This document shows positions 28,504-35,756 of a stretch of 64,000 bases of DNA, piece by piece (within the stretch, counting starts at the first letter, position 1; each line of letters begins with the position of its first letter). The translations under genes and the position numbers were made by a program. Where the stretch lies: contig NZ_BMNC01000010.1 of NCBI RefSeq assembly GCF_014646255.1, positions 124,001-188,000 of the forward strand. Reading direction: 5' to 3'. Source of the DNA: Lentzea pudingi (GTDB taxonomy: Bacteria; Actinomycetota; Actinomycetes; Mycobacteriales; Pseudonocardiaceae). Below the pieces are notes generated by a model. That model was not told the DNA's origin, searched no databases, and worked only from the letters and a program-made list of their open reading frames with translations.

Positions 28504-29756
28504 GCCCTGGCTGGTGGTTGCGGCGCTCGCTGCGCTTCCGCATCACCGTCGTGGCCACCGGGGTCGCGTTGCTGTGCCTGCTGGCGTTCACGGGCCTCGC
28601 GCCCGCGTTGATCGGGCTGATCCAGATCACGGCGGTGGACCAGGAGCTGGCGAAGTCGGAACCGCGGGTGCTGGACGTGTCCGGGGTGCCGGTGGACGGC
28701 AAGCCGCCGCTTCCGTTGACGGACCAGGACATCCGGACGCTGAGGTCCGGTGAGCCCGTGCTGCGGATGGAGGGCGAGTCCGCGCTCCGCTACCGCGGCC
28801 AGGTCGTGTTCTCGGGTGACGGGTCGCCTCGCCTGGAGGTGTACGGGAGCACGCTGCTCGGGTACGAGAACGCGAACACGCTGGGCACGCGCTGGCTGGC
28901 CGTCGCGGCCGTGCTGGTGGCCGGGCTGGTCGGGATCGCGACGTGGCTCTCGGTGCGGTCGTCGTTGCGGCCGGTCGAGCGGATGCGGGTCGCGGCGGGG
29001 GAGCTGCCGCACGGTGAACGGCTGCCGGTGCCACCTTCGCGCGACGAGCTGCAGGCGCTGGCCGAGGCGTTGAACGCGTTGCTGGCCCGGCGCGACGAGG
29101 CCTCGGACCGGTTGCGGCGCTTCACCGGGGACGCGGCGCACGAGCTCCGTTCGCCCGTGGCCTCGGTGCGCGCGCAGGCCGAGGTCGCGGTCGCGCACCC
29201 GGACCCGGACTTCTCCATCGAGGTGCTGGAGTCGGTGGTCGAGGAGTCGATCCGGCTCAGCGCCCTGGTGGAGTCGTTGCTCATCCTGGCGCGCGCGGAC
29301 ACGGCGGCACCACCGCGCGCCGAGGCCGTGGACCTGGTGCTCGAGGCCGAGGCGGCGATCTCCCGGCTCGACACGGAACTGCTCGTGCGGCTCACCGCGC
29401 CGCCGTCGGCCTGCCTGGTGTCGGCGACGCGGTCCGAGGTCGAGCTGGTGCTGGACAACCTCCTGCGCAACGCCGCCCGGTACGCGTACTCGACGATCAC
29501 GCTGACTTTGGTGCCGGTCGGGCGGGACGTGCGGCTGCTCGTGGACGACGACGGGCACGGGATTCCCCTCGAACACCGGACGAAGGTGTTCGACCGCTTC
29601 TACCGGGTGGAGGAGGACCGCGGGCGCCGGTCCGGCGGGTTCGGGCTGGGACTCGCCCTGGTGTCGCACCTCGTGCGGCGGCGGGGTGGTTCGGTGCGTG
29701 CCGCGGAGTCACCTGCCGGGGGTGCGCGTTTGGAGATCCGCTGGCCGTCCTGGTAG
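28500..29756 (+). CDS. Sensor histidine kinase
   Basis: Membrane kinase (418 aa). Two membrane spans (about 13-40 and 130-152) enclose an extracellular sensor of roughly 90 residues; a HAMP linker follows (SSLRPVERMRVAAGELPHG). Phospho-acceptor His is in DAAHELRSPVASVR. ATPase boxes are N (LDNLLRNAARYA), G1 (DDDGHGIP), F (RFYRVE) and G2 (GGFGLGLALV). GTG start within the response-regulator stop gives coupled expression. The stimulus is unknown; pairing with a LolA-like protein and an exporter suggests envelope or lipid stress (inference). Confidence 0.92.
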   Translation: MSPGWWLRRSLRFRITVVATGVALLCLLAFTGLAPALIGLIQITAVDQELAKSEPRVLDVSGVPVDGKPPLPLTDQDIRTLRSGEPVLRMEGESALRYRGQVVFSGDGSPRLEVYGSTLLGYENANTLGTRWLAVAAVLVAGLVGIATWLSVRSSLRPVERMRVAAGELPHGERLPVPPSRDELQALAEALNALLARRDEASDRLRRFTGDAAHELRSPVASVRAQAEVAVAHPDPDFSIEVLESVVEESIRLSALVESLLILARADTAAPPRAEAVDLVLEAEAAISRLDTELLVRLTAPPSACLVSATRSEVELVLDNLLRNAARYAYSTITLTLVPVGRDVRLLVDDDGHGIPLEHRTKVFDRFYRVEEDRGRRSGGFGLGLALVSHLVRRRGGSVRAAESPAGGARLEIRWPSW

Positions 29757-29765
29757 CAAGCTCTG

Positions 29766-30539
29766 GTGCCAGAGTTGCGAGCGTCGGCACTGGTCGACGC
29801 GCCGGTTGCCGTTGTCGCGGGTGCCCTGTTGGACACGTCGCTGATCACGGGGTTCGGGGTGCGCGTCCCGAGTTCCCTGCTGTGCCTGGGAGATGTGCTC
29901 ACCGGGCCGTTCGGGGTCCGGTCGACGGTCACCCGCGCCGACTTGTCCGGTGTGTCCGCGGCCGGCGACTTCCTGGAGCTGCACACGGACCTGGTGGTGA
30001 CCGGGGCCGGGACGATGGTGGTCGACCGCGTCTCGTGGACCTCGGTCCGCGGTGTCGTCGGGCGGTTCGCGGACGTCACGGTCGCGCGCGGGATGGCGTT
30101 GCGGGTGCTGGAGAAGCGCTCGGCCCTGCTCGCCGCGCGGTGCGGGGAGCTGCGGGCGGCGCGGGTCGTCGTCGGGGCGGCGATCGTCCGGGATGGACGG
30201 TTGCTGGCGCAGCAGCGGTCCTACCCGGAAAGCCATGCGGGACAGTGGGAACTGCCCGGCGGCCGGGTCGAGCCCGGCGAGAAGCCCGCGGACGCGTTGG
30301 TGCGCGAGTGCGTCGAGGAGCTGGGGGTCTCCGTCGTCGTCGGCGCGCAGATCGGGCCGGACGTGCCGTTGAAACGCGATCTGGTGCTGCGGATCTTCGC
30401 CGCCGAGCTCGCCGACGGTGAACCGGAAGCGTTGGAGCACAACGCTGTCCGGTGGGTCACCGCCGACGAGCTGCCCGGTCTGGACTGGCTGCCCGCCGAC
30501 CGCGTGCTGGTGCCGGCCCTTCAGGAGCTCCTCAACTGA
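29766..30539 (+). CDS. Fusion of SRPBCC-like domain and Nudix hydrolase
   Basis: 257-aa two-domain protein. Residues 1-125 resemble a START/SRPBCC ligand-binding fold (SALVDAPVAVVAGALLDTS, then beta strands with TGAGTMVVDRVSW). Residues about 130-257 are a MutT-type Nudix domain with the full box GGRVEPGEKPADALVRECVEELGV. The Nudix part probably hydrolyses oxidised or unusual nucleoside triphosphates; a role for the N-terminal half is not known. GTG 29766 starts just after the kinase stop. Its end overlaps the convergent trpS end by 8 bp. Confidence 0.82.
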   Translation: MPELRASALVDAPVAVVAGALLDTSLITGFGVRVPSSLLCLGDVLTGPFGVRSTVTRADLSGVSAAGDFLELHTDLVVTGAGTMVVDRVSWTSVRGVVGRFADVTVARGMALRVLEKRSALLAARCGELRAARVVVGAAIVRDGRLLAQQRSYPESHAGQWELPGGRVEPGEKPADALVRECVEELGVSVVVGAQIGPDVPLKRDLVLRIFAAELADGEPEALEHNAVRWVTADELPGLDWLPADRVLVPALQELLN

Positions 30540-31455
30540 GCCCGGACAGGCGCAGGGCCGCGTTCAGCCGGTGCTGGGCGCGCTCGCGGGCCCTCTCCGC
30601 GCCTGACCGCCGGATCCTGTCGAGCTCCGCCGGGTCGGCGAGGAGCTCCAGCGTGCGGTCCCGCACCGGTCGGAGCTCCTCGATCACCGCTTCGGCCACG
30701 ACGTTCTTCAGGTCGGAGAACTTGGCCGTGTAGTCCTCGGGCTCCTTGCCGGTGCAGGAGGCGAGGATCTCGGTCAGGTTCGCGATGCCCTCGGTCGACG
30801 AGACGGCCCTTCGGACCTTGCGCCGCACCAGGTCCGGCTCGTCGAGCACGAAGACGACCCCCGCTGAGTTCTGCGCCGACTTGTCCATCTTGCGCGCCGG
30901 ATCCGAGAGGTCCTTGATGCGCGCCCCGACCTTCGGCACCACCGCGGTCGGCACGATGAACGCGTCGCCGTAGGCGTGGTTGAAGCGCCGGGCGAGCGCG
31001 CGGGCCAGTTCGACGTGCTGGAGCTGGTCCTCGCCGACCGGCACCTCCGCGGTGCCCTGCAACAGGATGTCCGCCGCCATCAGCACCGGGTAGGTCAGCA
31101 GGCTCAGCCGCACCGACTCGCGGCCGAGCGACTTCTCCTTGAACTGGATCATCCGCGCGGCCTCGCCGTAGGTGCAGGTGCACTCCAGGACCCAGTTGAG
31201 CGCTCCCAGCTCGCGGATCAGGTCGCTCTGCACGCACACGCTCGCCGGGTCGATGCCGGACGCGATGAGCACCGCGAGCTGCTCCCGCGTCATGGATCGC
31301 AGTCTCTGCGGGTTGTGCGACGACGTCATCGCGTGCAGGTCGCTGATGAAGTACACGTCCTCGTCGGTGCCCTCCGCCGCCCACGTGCGCAGCGCGCCGA
31401 GGTAGTTGCCCAGGTGGACCTGGCCGGAGGGGGTGATGGCCGAGAGCCGGATCAT
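30532..31455 (-). CDS. trpS: Tryptophan--tRNA ligase
   Basis: Class Ic synthetase (307 aa) charging tRNA-Trp. HIGH-type motif is PSGQVHLGN near residue 8; the KMSKS motif appears as KMDKS (ARKMDKSAQNS). Other marks are YFISDLHAMTS, LNWVLECTCTYGEAARM and YPVLMAADIL. The start is ATG 31455 with AAGGGACG upstream; a start at 31497 would lie in the attenuator terminator. The gene is preceded by a trp-type attenuator, indicating supply of this enzyme rises when charged tRNA-Trp falls. It may be an auxiliary, antibiotic-tolerant TrpRS, as described for Streptomyces trpRS1, but a second copy cannot be checked here. Confidence 0.9.
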   Translation of the reverse strand: MIRLSAITPSGQVHLGNYLGALRTWAAEGTDEDVYFISDLHAMTSSHNPQRLRSMTREQLAVLIASGIDPASVCVQSDLIRELGALNWVLECTCTYGEAARMIQFKEKSLGRESVRLSLLTYPVLMAADILLQGTAEVPVGEDQLQHVELARALARRFNHAYGDAFIVPTAVVPKVGARIKDLSDPARKMDKSAQNSAGVVFVLDEPDLVRRKVRRAVSSTEGIANLTEILASCTGKEPEDYTAKFSDLKNVVAEAVIEELRPVRDRTLELLADPAELDRIRRSGAERARERAQHRLNAALRLSGLS

Positions 31456-31495
31456 GGTTCGTCCCTTCGTGGGGACCACCCGTCCGGAACGCATC

Positions 31496-31520
31496 AAAAA
31501 GGCCGCCCGTCCGGGCGGCC
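31496..31520 (-). terminator. Attenuator terminator in the trpS leader
   Basis: On the minus strand GGCCGCCC (31513-31520) pairs with GGGCGGCC (31501-31508) around a GGAC loop, followed at once by TTTTT (31496-31500). It lies 41 nt before the trpS start codon and downstream of the Trp-Trp leader peptide. Its 5' arm can instead pair with 31559-31564. Confidence 0.85.
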
Positions 31521-31551
31521 CGCGTGTCGCGTCAGTGGTGTCTGCGCGCTG

Positions 31552-31602
31552 CTACTCCGGCCGCCTGAAAGCGGCCCACCAGAAGGCGTTGAGAGTGCGC
31601 AC
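31552..31602 (-). CDS. trpS leader peptide (MRTLNAFWWAAFRRPE)
   Basis: A 16-codon frame from GTG 31602 to TAG 31552 with two adjacent Trp codons (31576-31581). The GTG lies 7 nt after a TATACT box, so it is probably read leaderless. The segments around it form a classical attenuator: segment 1 GGCCGC (31571-31576) overlaps the second Trp codon and pairs with segment 2 GCGGCC (31559-31564); segment 2 can also pair with segment 3 GGCCGC in the terminator arm. Stalling at Trp codons would free segment 2 to sequester segment 3, letting transcription enter trpS. Confidence 0.85.
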   Translation of the reverse strand: MRTLNAFWWAAFRRPE

Positions 31603-31609
31603 GATCGTC

Positions 31610-31615
31610 AGTATA
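31610..31615 (-). promoter_or_regulatory. -10 box (TATACT) of the trpS leader transcript
   Basis: TATACT on the minus strand, 7 nt before the leader-peptide GTG. It overlaps the divergent promoter of the YciI-like gene (TACCGT at 31620-31625 on the plus strand). Confidence 0.65.
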
Positions 31616-31631
31616 GGTCTACCGTCAACGC

Positions 31632-31934
31632 ATGTTCATCGTGCTGCTGAAGTACGCCGCGCCACTGGAACAGATCGACTACGCCCTCCCCGACCACCGC
31701 GAGTGGGTCGAGAAGCAGTACGAGCGAGGACTCTTCCTCGCCTCGGGGCGTCAGGTGCCGAGGACGGGCGGCGTGATCATCACGCGCCCCATGCCCCGGG
31801 GCAAGCTCGAAGCGCTGCTCGCCACGGACCCGTGGGCCGAGCAGAAACTGGTGAAGTACGAGATCTACGAGTTCGAGGCGACCCGTACGGCACCGGAACT
31901 CGTGAAGCTGAACGAGTCGGTGCTCCAGCCCTAG
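31632..31934 (+). CDS. YciI-like protein
   Basis: Small alpha-beta protein (100 aa) of the YCII family: MFIVLLKYAAPLEQIDYALPD start, with HREWVEKQYERGLFLASGRQ and a DPWAEQKLVKYEIYEF stretch. These ferredoxin-like folds usually dimerise and have a conserved His-Asp pair; some act as dehalogenase- or isomerase-like enzymes, most are uncharacterised. A TACCGT box 6 nt upstream of ATG 31632 suggests a leaderless mRNA divergent from the trpS leader. Confidence 0.85.
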   Translation: MFIVLLKYAAPLEQIDYALPDHREWVEKQYERGLFLASGRQVPRTGGVIITRPMPRGKLEALLATDPWAEQKLVKYEIYEFEATRTAPELVKLNESVLQP

Positions 31935-32277
31935 CACCCGCTCGGAGTCCAGCCACTCGATCGCCGCGTGGAGCGCGTCGCCGTCGACGAGCACCTGCGG
32001 GGCGATCGGGGCCTTGCCGTACGTCCAGCCGGTCCGGCCGGCCATGAGCGCTGTGCCCGGAGCGAGATCAGCACGGCTTCAACCAACCGACCGGTTGGTT
32101 GACGCAATCGCACGATCACGTGACGGATCGCGTTCGTCGACCCCTCAGGTCCACGTGCGGAGGCGTCGGCGGCGTGAGCTTCGGCACGTGATGCGGGCCG
32201 GTCGGCTGCACTCTCGATCGAGTGACGCTCGAGAAGCCCTGGCGCCGCGTCGACCTACGACCGAATCCCGGCAGGTC
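31935..32277. other. 343-bp gap with a possible gene remnant
   Basis: No complete gene is seen. On the minus strand the frame from ATG 32045 down to about 31935 has G/C-rich third positions and readable composition (WTYGKAPIAPQVLVDG), then continues only as antisense of the YciI-like gene, so it may be the 5' stub of a lost gene. A perfect inverted repeat lies upstream of it at 32081-32100. Confidence 0.4.
32081..32100. promoter_or_regulatory. TetR-type operator candidate
   Basis: AACCAACCGACCGGTTGGTT is an inverted repeat with perfect 9-bp arms around a 2-bp centre, the shape of operators bound by TetR-family dimers. No TetR gene adjoins; it may be left from a lost regulator-target pair, or serve the remnant frame starting at 32045. 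Confidence 0.55.
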
Positions 32278-32433
32278 TCAAGCGGCCTTCTTGAGGGCCT
32301 TCCTGGCTGCCTTCTCCGCCTTCTTCGCTGCCTTCTTCCTGGCCTTGTCACGCTCCTTGAGCAGGAACGGAACCGGGCAGCGCTTGCACTGGGGCTTCGA
32401 CCGGCAGCACTTCTTCTTGAGCTTCTTACCCAC
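32278..32433 (-). CDS. Small Lys-rich protein with Cys cluster (51 aa)
   Basis: GTG 32433 to TGA 32278. The N-terminal part MGKKLKKKCCRSKPQCKRCP carries four cysteines (CC, then CKRC) that could bind a metal; the rest is an extremely Lys/Ala-rich helix (RKKAAKKAEKAARKALKKAA). GGAGTGGAG lies 8 nt upstream. It may bind nucleic acid through its charge, but no function is known to me. It is divergent from typA. Confidence 0.75.
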   Translation of the reverse strand: MGKKLKKKCCRSKPQCKRCPVPFLLKERDKARKKAAKKAEKAARKALKKAA

Positions 32434-32598
32434 AGGCTGGACTCCACTCCGACACGTACCGCCAGACTAGGTGAGGCTCACTTCACTGGCACTCCCGTGT
32501 GGTAATGGCGACGCAGCCGGTAGTATCGACAACGGCCCTGCGCATCGAAGTGTCCGGCGCGAGCCCCTCCAACGCCTTCGAAGCTCTAGGAGTTCTGC

Positions 32599-34494
32599 GT
32601 GCCCACGGCCACCGCGTCTGCCCTTCAGACGCGAACTGACCTGCGAAATGTCGCGATCGTCGCGCACGTCGACCACGGTAAGACCACCCTGGTCGACGCC
32701 ATGCTGCGCCAGTCTGGCGCCTTCTCCGCGCGTGCCGAGCTCGTCGACCGGGTCATGGACTCGGGCGAGCTCGAGCGTGAGAAGGGCATCACGATCCTCG
32801 CCAAGAACACGGCTGTGCGCAGGCACACGCCGGATGGCGACGTGATCATCAACGTTGTCGACACCCCCGGCCACGCCGACTTCGGTGGCGAGGTCGAGCG
32901 TGCGCTGTCCATGGTCGACGGTGTCGTGCTGCTGGTCGACGCCTCTGAGGGCCCGCTGCCCCAGACGCGCTTCGTCCTGCGCAAGACGCTCGCCGCCGGC
33001 CTGCCGGTGATCCTGCTGGTCAACAAGGTCGACCGCCCCGACGCCCGGATCTCCGAGGTCGTCGAGGAAGCCCACGACCTGCTGCTCGACCTCGCGACCG
33101 AGGTGGGCGCCGACGAGTCCGTGCTGGACCTGCCGGTCGTCTACGCCTCCGCGCGTGCCGGTCGTGCGTCGCTGACCCAGCCCGAGGACGGCGGCCTGCC
33201 GGACGAGGAGAACCTGGACACGCTGTTCCAGGTGCTGCTCGACCACATCCCGGCCCCGCACGTCGACGTCGACGGCCCGCTGCAGGCGCTCGTCACGAAC
33301 CTCGACGCCTCGACCTTCCTCGGTCGTATCGCGCTGTGCCGCATCCACCAGGGCACCATGCGCAAGGGCGAGACCGTGGCGTGGTGCCGCGAGGACGGCG
33401 AGCCGATCAAGGTCCGCATCACCGAGCTCCTCATCACCGAGGCGCTGGACCGCGTTCCCGCCGAGTTCGCCCGCGCGGGTGACCTGGTCGCCATCGCCGG
33501 CATCGCGGACATCACCATCGGCGACACGCTGGCCGACGCCGAGACCCCCGAGGCGCTGCCCCGGATCACGGTCGACCAGCCGGCCATCTCGATGACCGTC
33601 GGTGTGAACACCTCGCCCCTGGCCGGTCGCAACGGTGGCACCAAGCTCACCGCCCGCGTCCTCAAGGCCCGCCTCGACGCCGAGCTCGTCGGCAACGTGT
33701 CGGTGAAGGTCCTGCCGACCGAGCGTCCGGACACCTGGGAGGTGCAGGGCCGCGGTGAGCTGGCGCTGGCCATCCTGGTCGAGCAGATGCGCCGCGAGGG
33801 CTTCGAGCTGACCGTGGGCAAGCCCCAGGTCGTCACGCACACGGTCGACGGCAAGGTCCACGAGCCGTTCGAGCGCCTGTCCGTCGACTGCCCCGAGGAG
33901 CACCTCGGCGCCGTCACGCAGCTGCTGGCGAACCGCAAGGGCCGCATGGAGAACATGTCGGGCCACGGCACCGGCCGCATCAAGCTCGACTACGTGGTCC
34001 CGTCGCGAGGCCTCATCGGCTTCCGCACGGAGTTCCTCACCGAGACCCGCGGCACCGGCATCGCGAACGCCGTCTCCGAGGGCTACGCCCCGTGGGCGGG
34101 CGAGATCCGCACCCGCCACAACGGCTCCCTGGTCGCCGACCGCACCGGCTCCATCACCGCCTACGCGATGATCCAGCTGGCCGACCGCGGCACGTTCTTC
34201 GTGGAGCCGGGCGCCGACGCCTACGAGGGCATGGTCGTGGGCGAGAACCCGCGCGCCGAGGACCTCGACGTCAACATCACCCGCGAGAAGAAGCTCACGA
34301 ACATGCGCTCCTCCACCGCGGACGTGATGGAGACCCTGGCCCGCCCCCGCAAGCTCTCGCTGGAGGAGGCGCTGGAGTTCTGCGCCTCCGACGAGTGCGT
34401 GGAGGTGGCCCCGGAGGTCATCCGCGTCCGCAAGGTCACGCTGGACGCCAACCTGCGAGGCCGCGAGCGCTCGCGCCTGAAGCAGCGCGGCTGA
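32599..34494 (+). CDS. typA: Translational GTPase TypA/BipA
   Basis: Ribosome-associated GTPase (631 aa) involved in ribosome assembly and stress adaptation. G motifs: AHVDHGKTTL (G1), RGIT-equivalent EKGITI (G2), DTPGHADFGGEVER (G3), NKVDRPDAR (G4), SAR-like YASARAG (G5). EF-G-like domains II, III and V follow, then the BipA-specific C-terminal domain (GRGELALAILVEQMRREGFELTVGKPQV; TRIPSRGLIG-like YVVPSRGLIGFRTEFL). GTG 32599 is preceded by AGGAG at 6 nt. Confidence 0.96.
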   Translation: MPTATASALQTRTDLRNVAIVAHVDHGKTTLVDAMLRQSGAFSARAELVDRVMDSGELEREKGITILAKNTAVRRHTPDGDVIINVVDTPGHADFGGEVERALSMVDGVVLLVDASEGPLPQTRFVLRKTLAAGLPVILLVNKVDRPDARISEVVEEAHDLLLDLATEVGADESVLDLPVVYASARAGRASLTQPEDGGLPDEENLDTLFQVLLDHIPAPHVDVDGPLQALVTNLDASTFLGRIALCRIHQGTMRKGETVAWCREDGEPIKVRITELLITEALDRVPAEFARAGDLVAIAGIADITIGDTLADAETPEALPRITVDQPAISMTVGVNTSPLAGRNGGTKLTARVLKARLDAELVGNVSVKVLPTERPDTWEVQGRGELALAILVEQMRREGFELTVGKPQVVTHTVDGKVHEPFERLSVDCPEEHLGAVTQLLANRKGRMENMSGHGTGRIKLDYVVPSRGLIGFRTEFLTETRGTGIANAVSEGYAPWAGEIRTRHNGSLVADRTGSITAYAMIQLADRGTFFVEPGADAYEGMVVGENPRAEDLDVNITREKKLTNMRSSTADVMETLARPRKLSLEEALEFCASDECVEVAPEVIRVRKVTLDANLRGRERSRLKQRG

Positions 34495-34515
34495 CGCTGA
34501 TCTGAACGCCTGACA

Positions 34516-34546
34516 GGGGCGGCTGGGCCAACGGCCCGGCCGCCCT
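34516..34546 (+). terminator. Terminator-like hairpin after typA
   Basis: GGGGCGGC and GGGCC pair with GGCCC and GCCGCCC across an AAC loop, 22 nt after the typA stop. There is no U-tract, as is common for actinobacterial terminators. Confidence 0.6.
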
Positions 34547-34740
34547 TCGTCGTCTCCGGGGGTGGTGGCGTCGCGTCCGTGTGGCGTGGCGCTCGCCGGG
34601 AGGCGGGACGGGGCACGGGGCACATTCTGGGGCGCTGGAACGCGTCTGGGGTGGCGTGGAGGCCGGGAACGCGAGGACGGCGGGGGTGGGGCGCGCCACG
34701 CCGGACACCGGCCGTGTCGGGCAAGGCCGTGCCGTGAGGC

Positions 34741-34980
34741 GTGGGTGGGGCGAGTGTGGGCGGGGTGAGCGTGGGCGAGGCGTGCGTGCGGGAGGCGTGC
34801 GTGGGCGGGGTGTGCGTGGGCGAGGTAAGCGTGCGGGAGGCGAACGCGGGCGAGGCGTGCGTGCGGGAGGCGAACGCGGGCGAGGTGAGCGTGCGCGAGG
34901 TGAACGCGGGCGAGGTGAACGCGGGCGAGGTGAACGCGGGCGAGGTGAACGCGGGCGAGGTGAACGTGCACGAGGCGTGT
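34741..34980. repeat. Minisatellite: sixteen 15-bp units
   Basis: Sixteen contiguous 15-bp units in unbroken phase, consensus GYGGGCGAGGYGWRC. Four adjacent units (34906-34965) are identical (GCGGGCGAGGTGAAC); the others differ by a few bases. Because 15 is a multiple of three, the array reads as pentapeptides on both strands (AGEVN on plus, AFTSP or LARVH on minus). A plus-strand frame opens at GTG 34741 and runs to 35079, but without ribosome site or family match I do not call a gene. Confidence 0.9.
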
Positions 34981-35094
34981 GCAGACAAGCGTGCGGGGCG
35001 GGCGGGGCGGGCGGGGCCGGGTGGGGCAGGCGGAGGCGGAGCGGAGGCGTGCGCACGCTTGCGCAGGCGTCCCCCTTGATTTGGAGTCCCCCGC

Positions 35095-35330
35095 GACCCA
35101 ACTTAGCCACGAGGTCTGACAGTCCCGTGCGACCAGGGTGAAGCCGGAGGCCCGTGCGACAAGGGGAAGCCAGAGGCGAGCAACTTCGCCCCTCGACGCA
35201 ACGGCGAAGCCGAGACGTCCCTCCGAACGCAAAGGGCAACGGCGAAGCCGAGCCACTCTTCCGCCAACGGCAATGGCGAAGCCGAGGCGTGTGAACCTAG
35301 GACCACCGGGCAAGCGGTGGTGACGTGCCC
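35095..35330. repeat. Degenerate GGCGAAGCCGAG-type repeats
   Basis: The motif GCGAAGCCGAG and its variants recur at least five times at irregular 20-50 bp spacing, sometimes preceded by CAACG. The stretch sits between the minisatellite and the hairpin element at 35338; no gene is evident. Confidence 0.6.
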
Positions 35331-35337
35331 AGCTCGG

Positions 35338-35461
35338 CGATTGGGGCTTGACCTTGAGGAGCTGGATGCGACCGTTGCAGGGATCGGCCGGGCACTTCGA
35401 GCCCGGCCTTTTAAGGCCGATATGTGCATCCAGCTAGAGGCTCAAGGTCAAGCCCCAATCG
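35338..35461 (-). repeat. 124-bp hairpin element, copy A
   Basis: Long inverted repeat with perfect 21-bp outer arms (the first bases read CGATTGGGGCTTGACCTTGA), an inner stem GCTGGATGC/GCATCCAGC, and an apical hairpin GGCCGGGC/GCCCGGCC. Its reverse complement aligns along its whole length with the element at 51743-51865. Between copies the inner stem changes at both partners (T-A here, G-C there), so pairing is preserved. It carries no reading frame. It could be a mobile repeat or a structured RNA. Confidence 0.85.
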
Positions 35462-35756
35462 CTATCGTCGCGCAGCGGCGATGACCGGCACCGGCCCGTC
35501 TTGACCCGCGCAACCACCCGCACAAGGCGACCACGCGCAAGCAAGGTGACCACCCCGCTGGAACCGGCACACAACCAACGGAACCTGCACAACCCCCAGA
35601 AACTCAGCCAACTCCAACGAACCACCCGACCAGGTGAGCCGTACTACCCACCGTGCGAGCAACCCCGCCCCAACCCACCACGTCCACCAAGTGGCGAGGG
35701 TGACAAAACCTGGGTTGCCCGAACACCACCACCATCCTTCTGGCAATGTGAGGACC
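35462..35756. other. Low-GC upstream region of the LpqW-like gene
   Basis: About 295 bp, clearly A- and C-rich on the plus strand with lower GC than its neighbours. No gene, promoter box or hairpin was confidently seen; it probably contains the promoter for the LpqW-like gene. Confidence 0.4.

Noticed and set aside
31608..32045. Minus-strand ORF of 145 codons starting at ATG 32045
   Set aside because: Only the first ~37 codons look coding; the rest is antisense of the YciI-like gene. Kept as a possible remnant only.
34741..34980. CRISPR-like array
   Set aside because: Units are directly contiguous at 15 bp with no unique spacers and no cas genes nearby.
32467..35313. 948-codon minus-strand frame opposite typA
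   Set aside because: Shadow of typA; the N-terminal part reads the minisatellite and degenerate repeats, so its repetitive look is not evidence of a gene.
35338..35461. Element A as an ordinary intrinsic terminator
   Set aside because: It is far from the typA stop, much longer than a terminator, and has a full-length second copy at 51743 in the opposite orientation.
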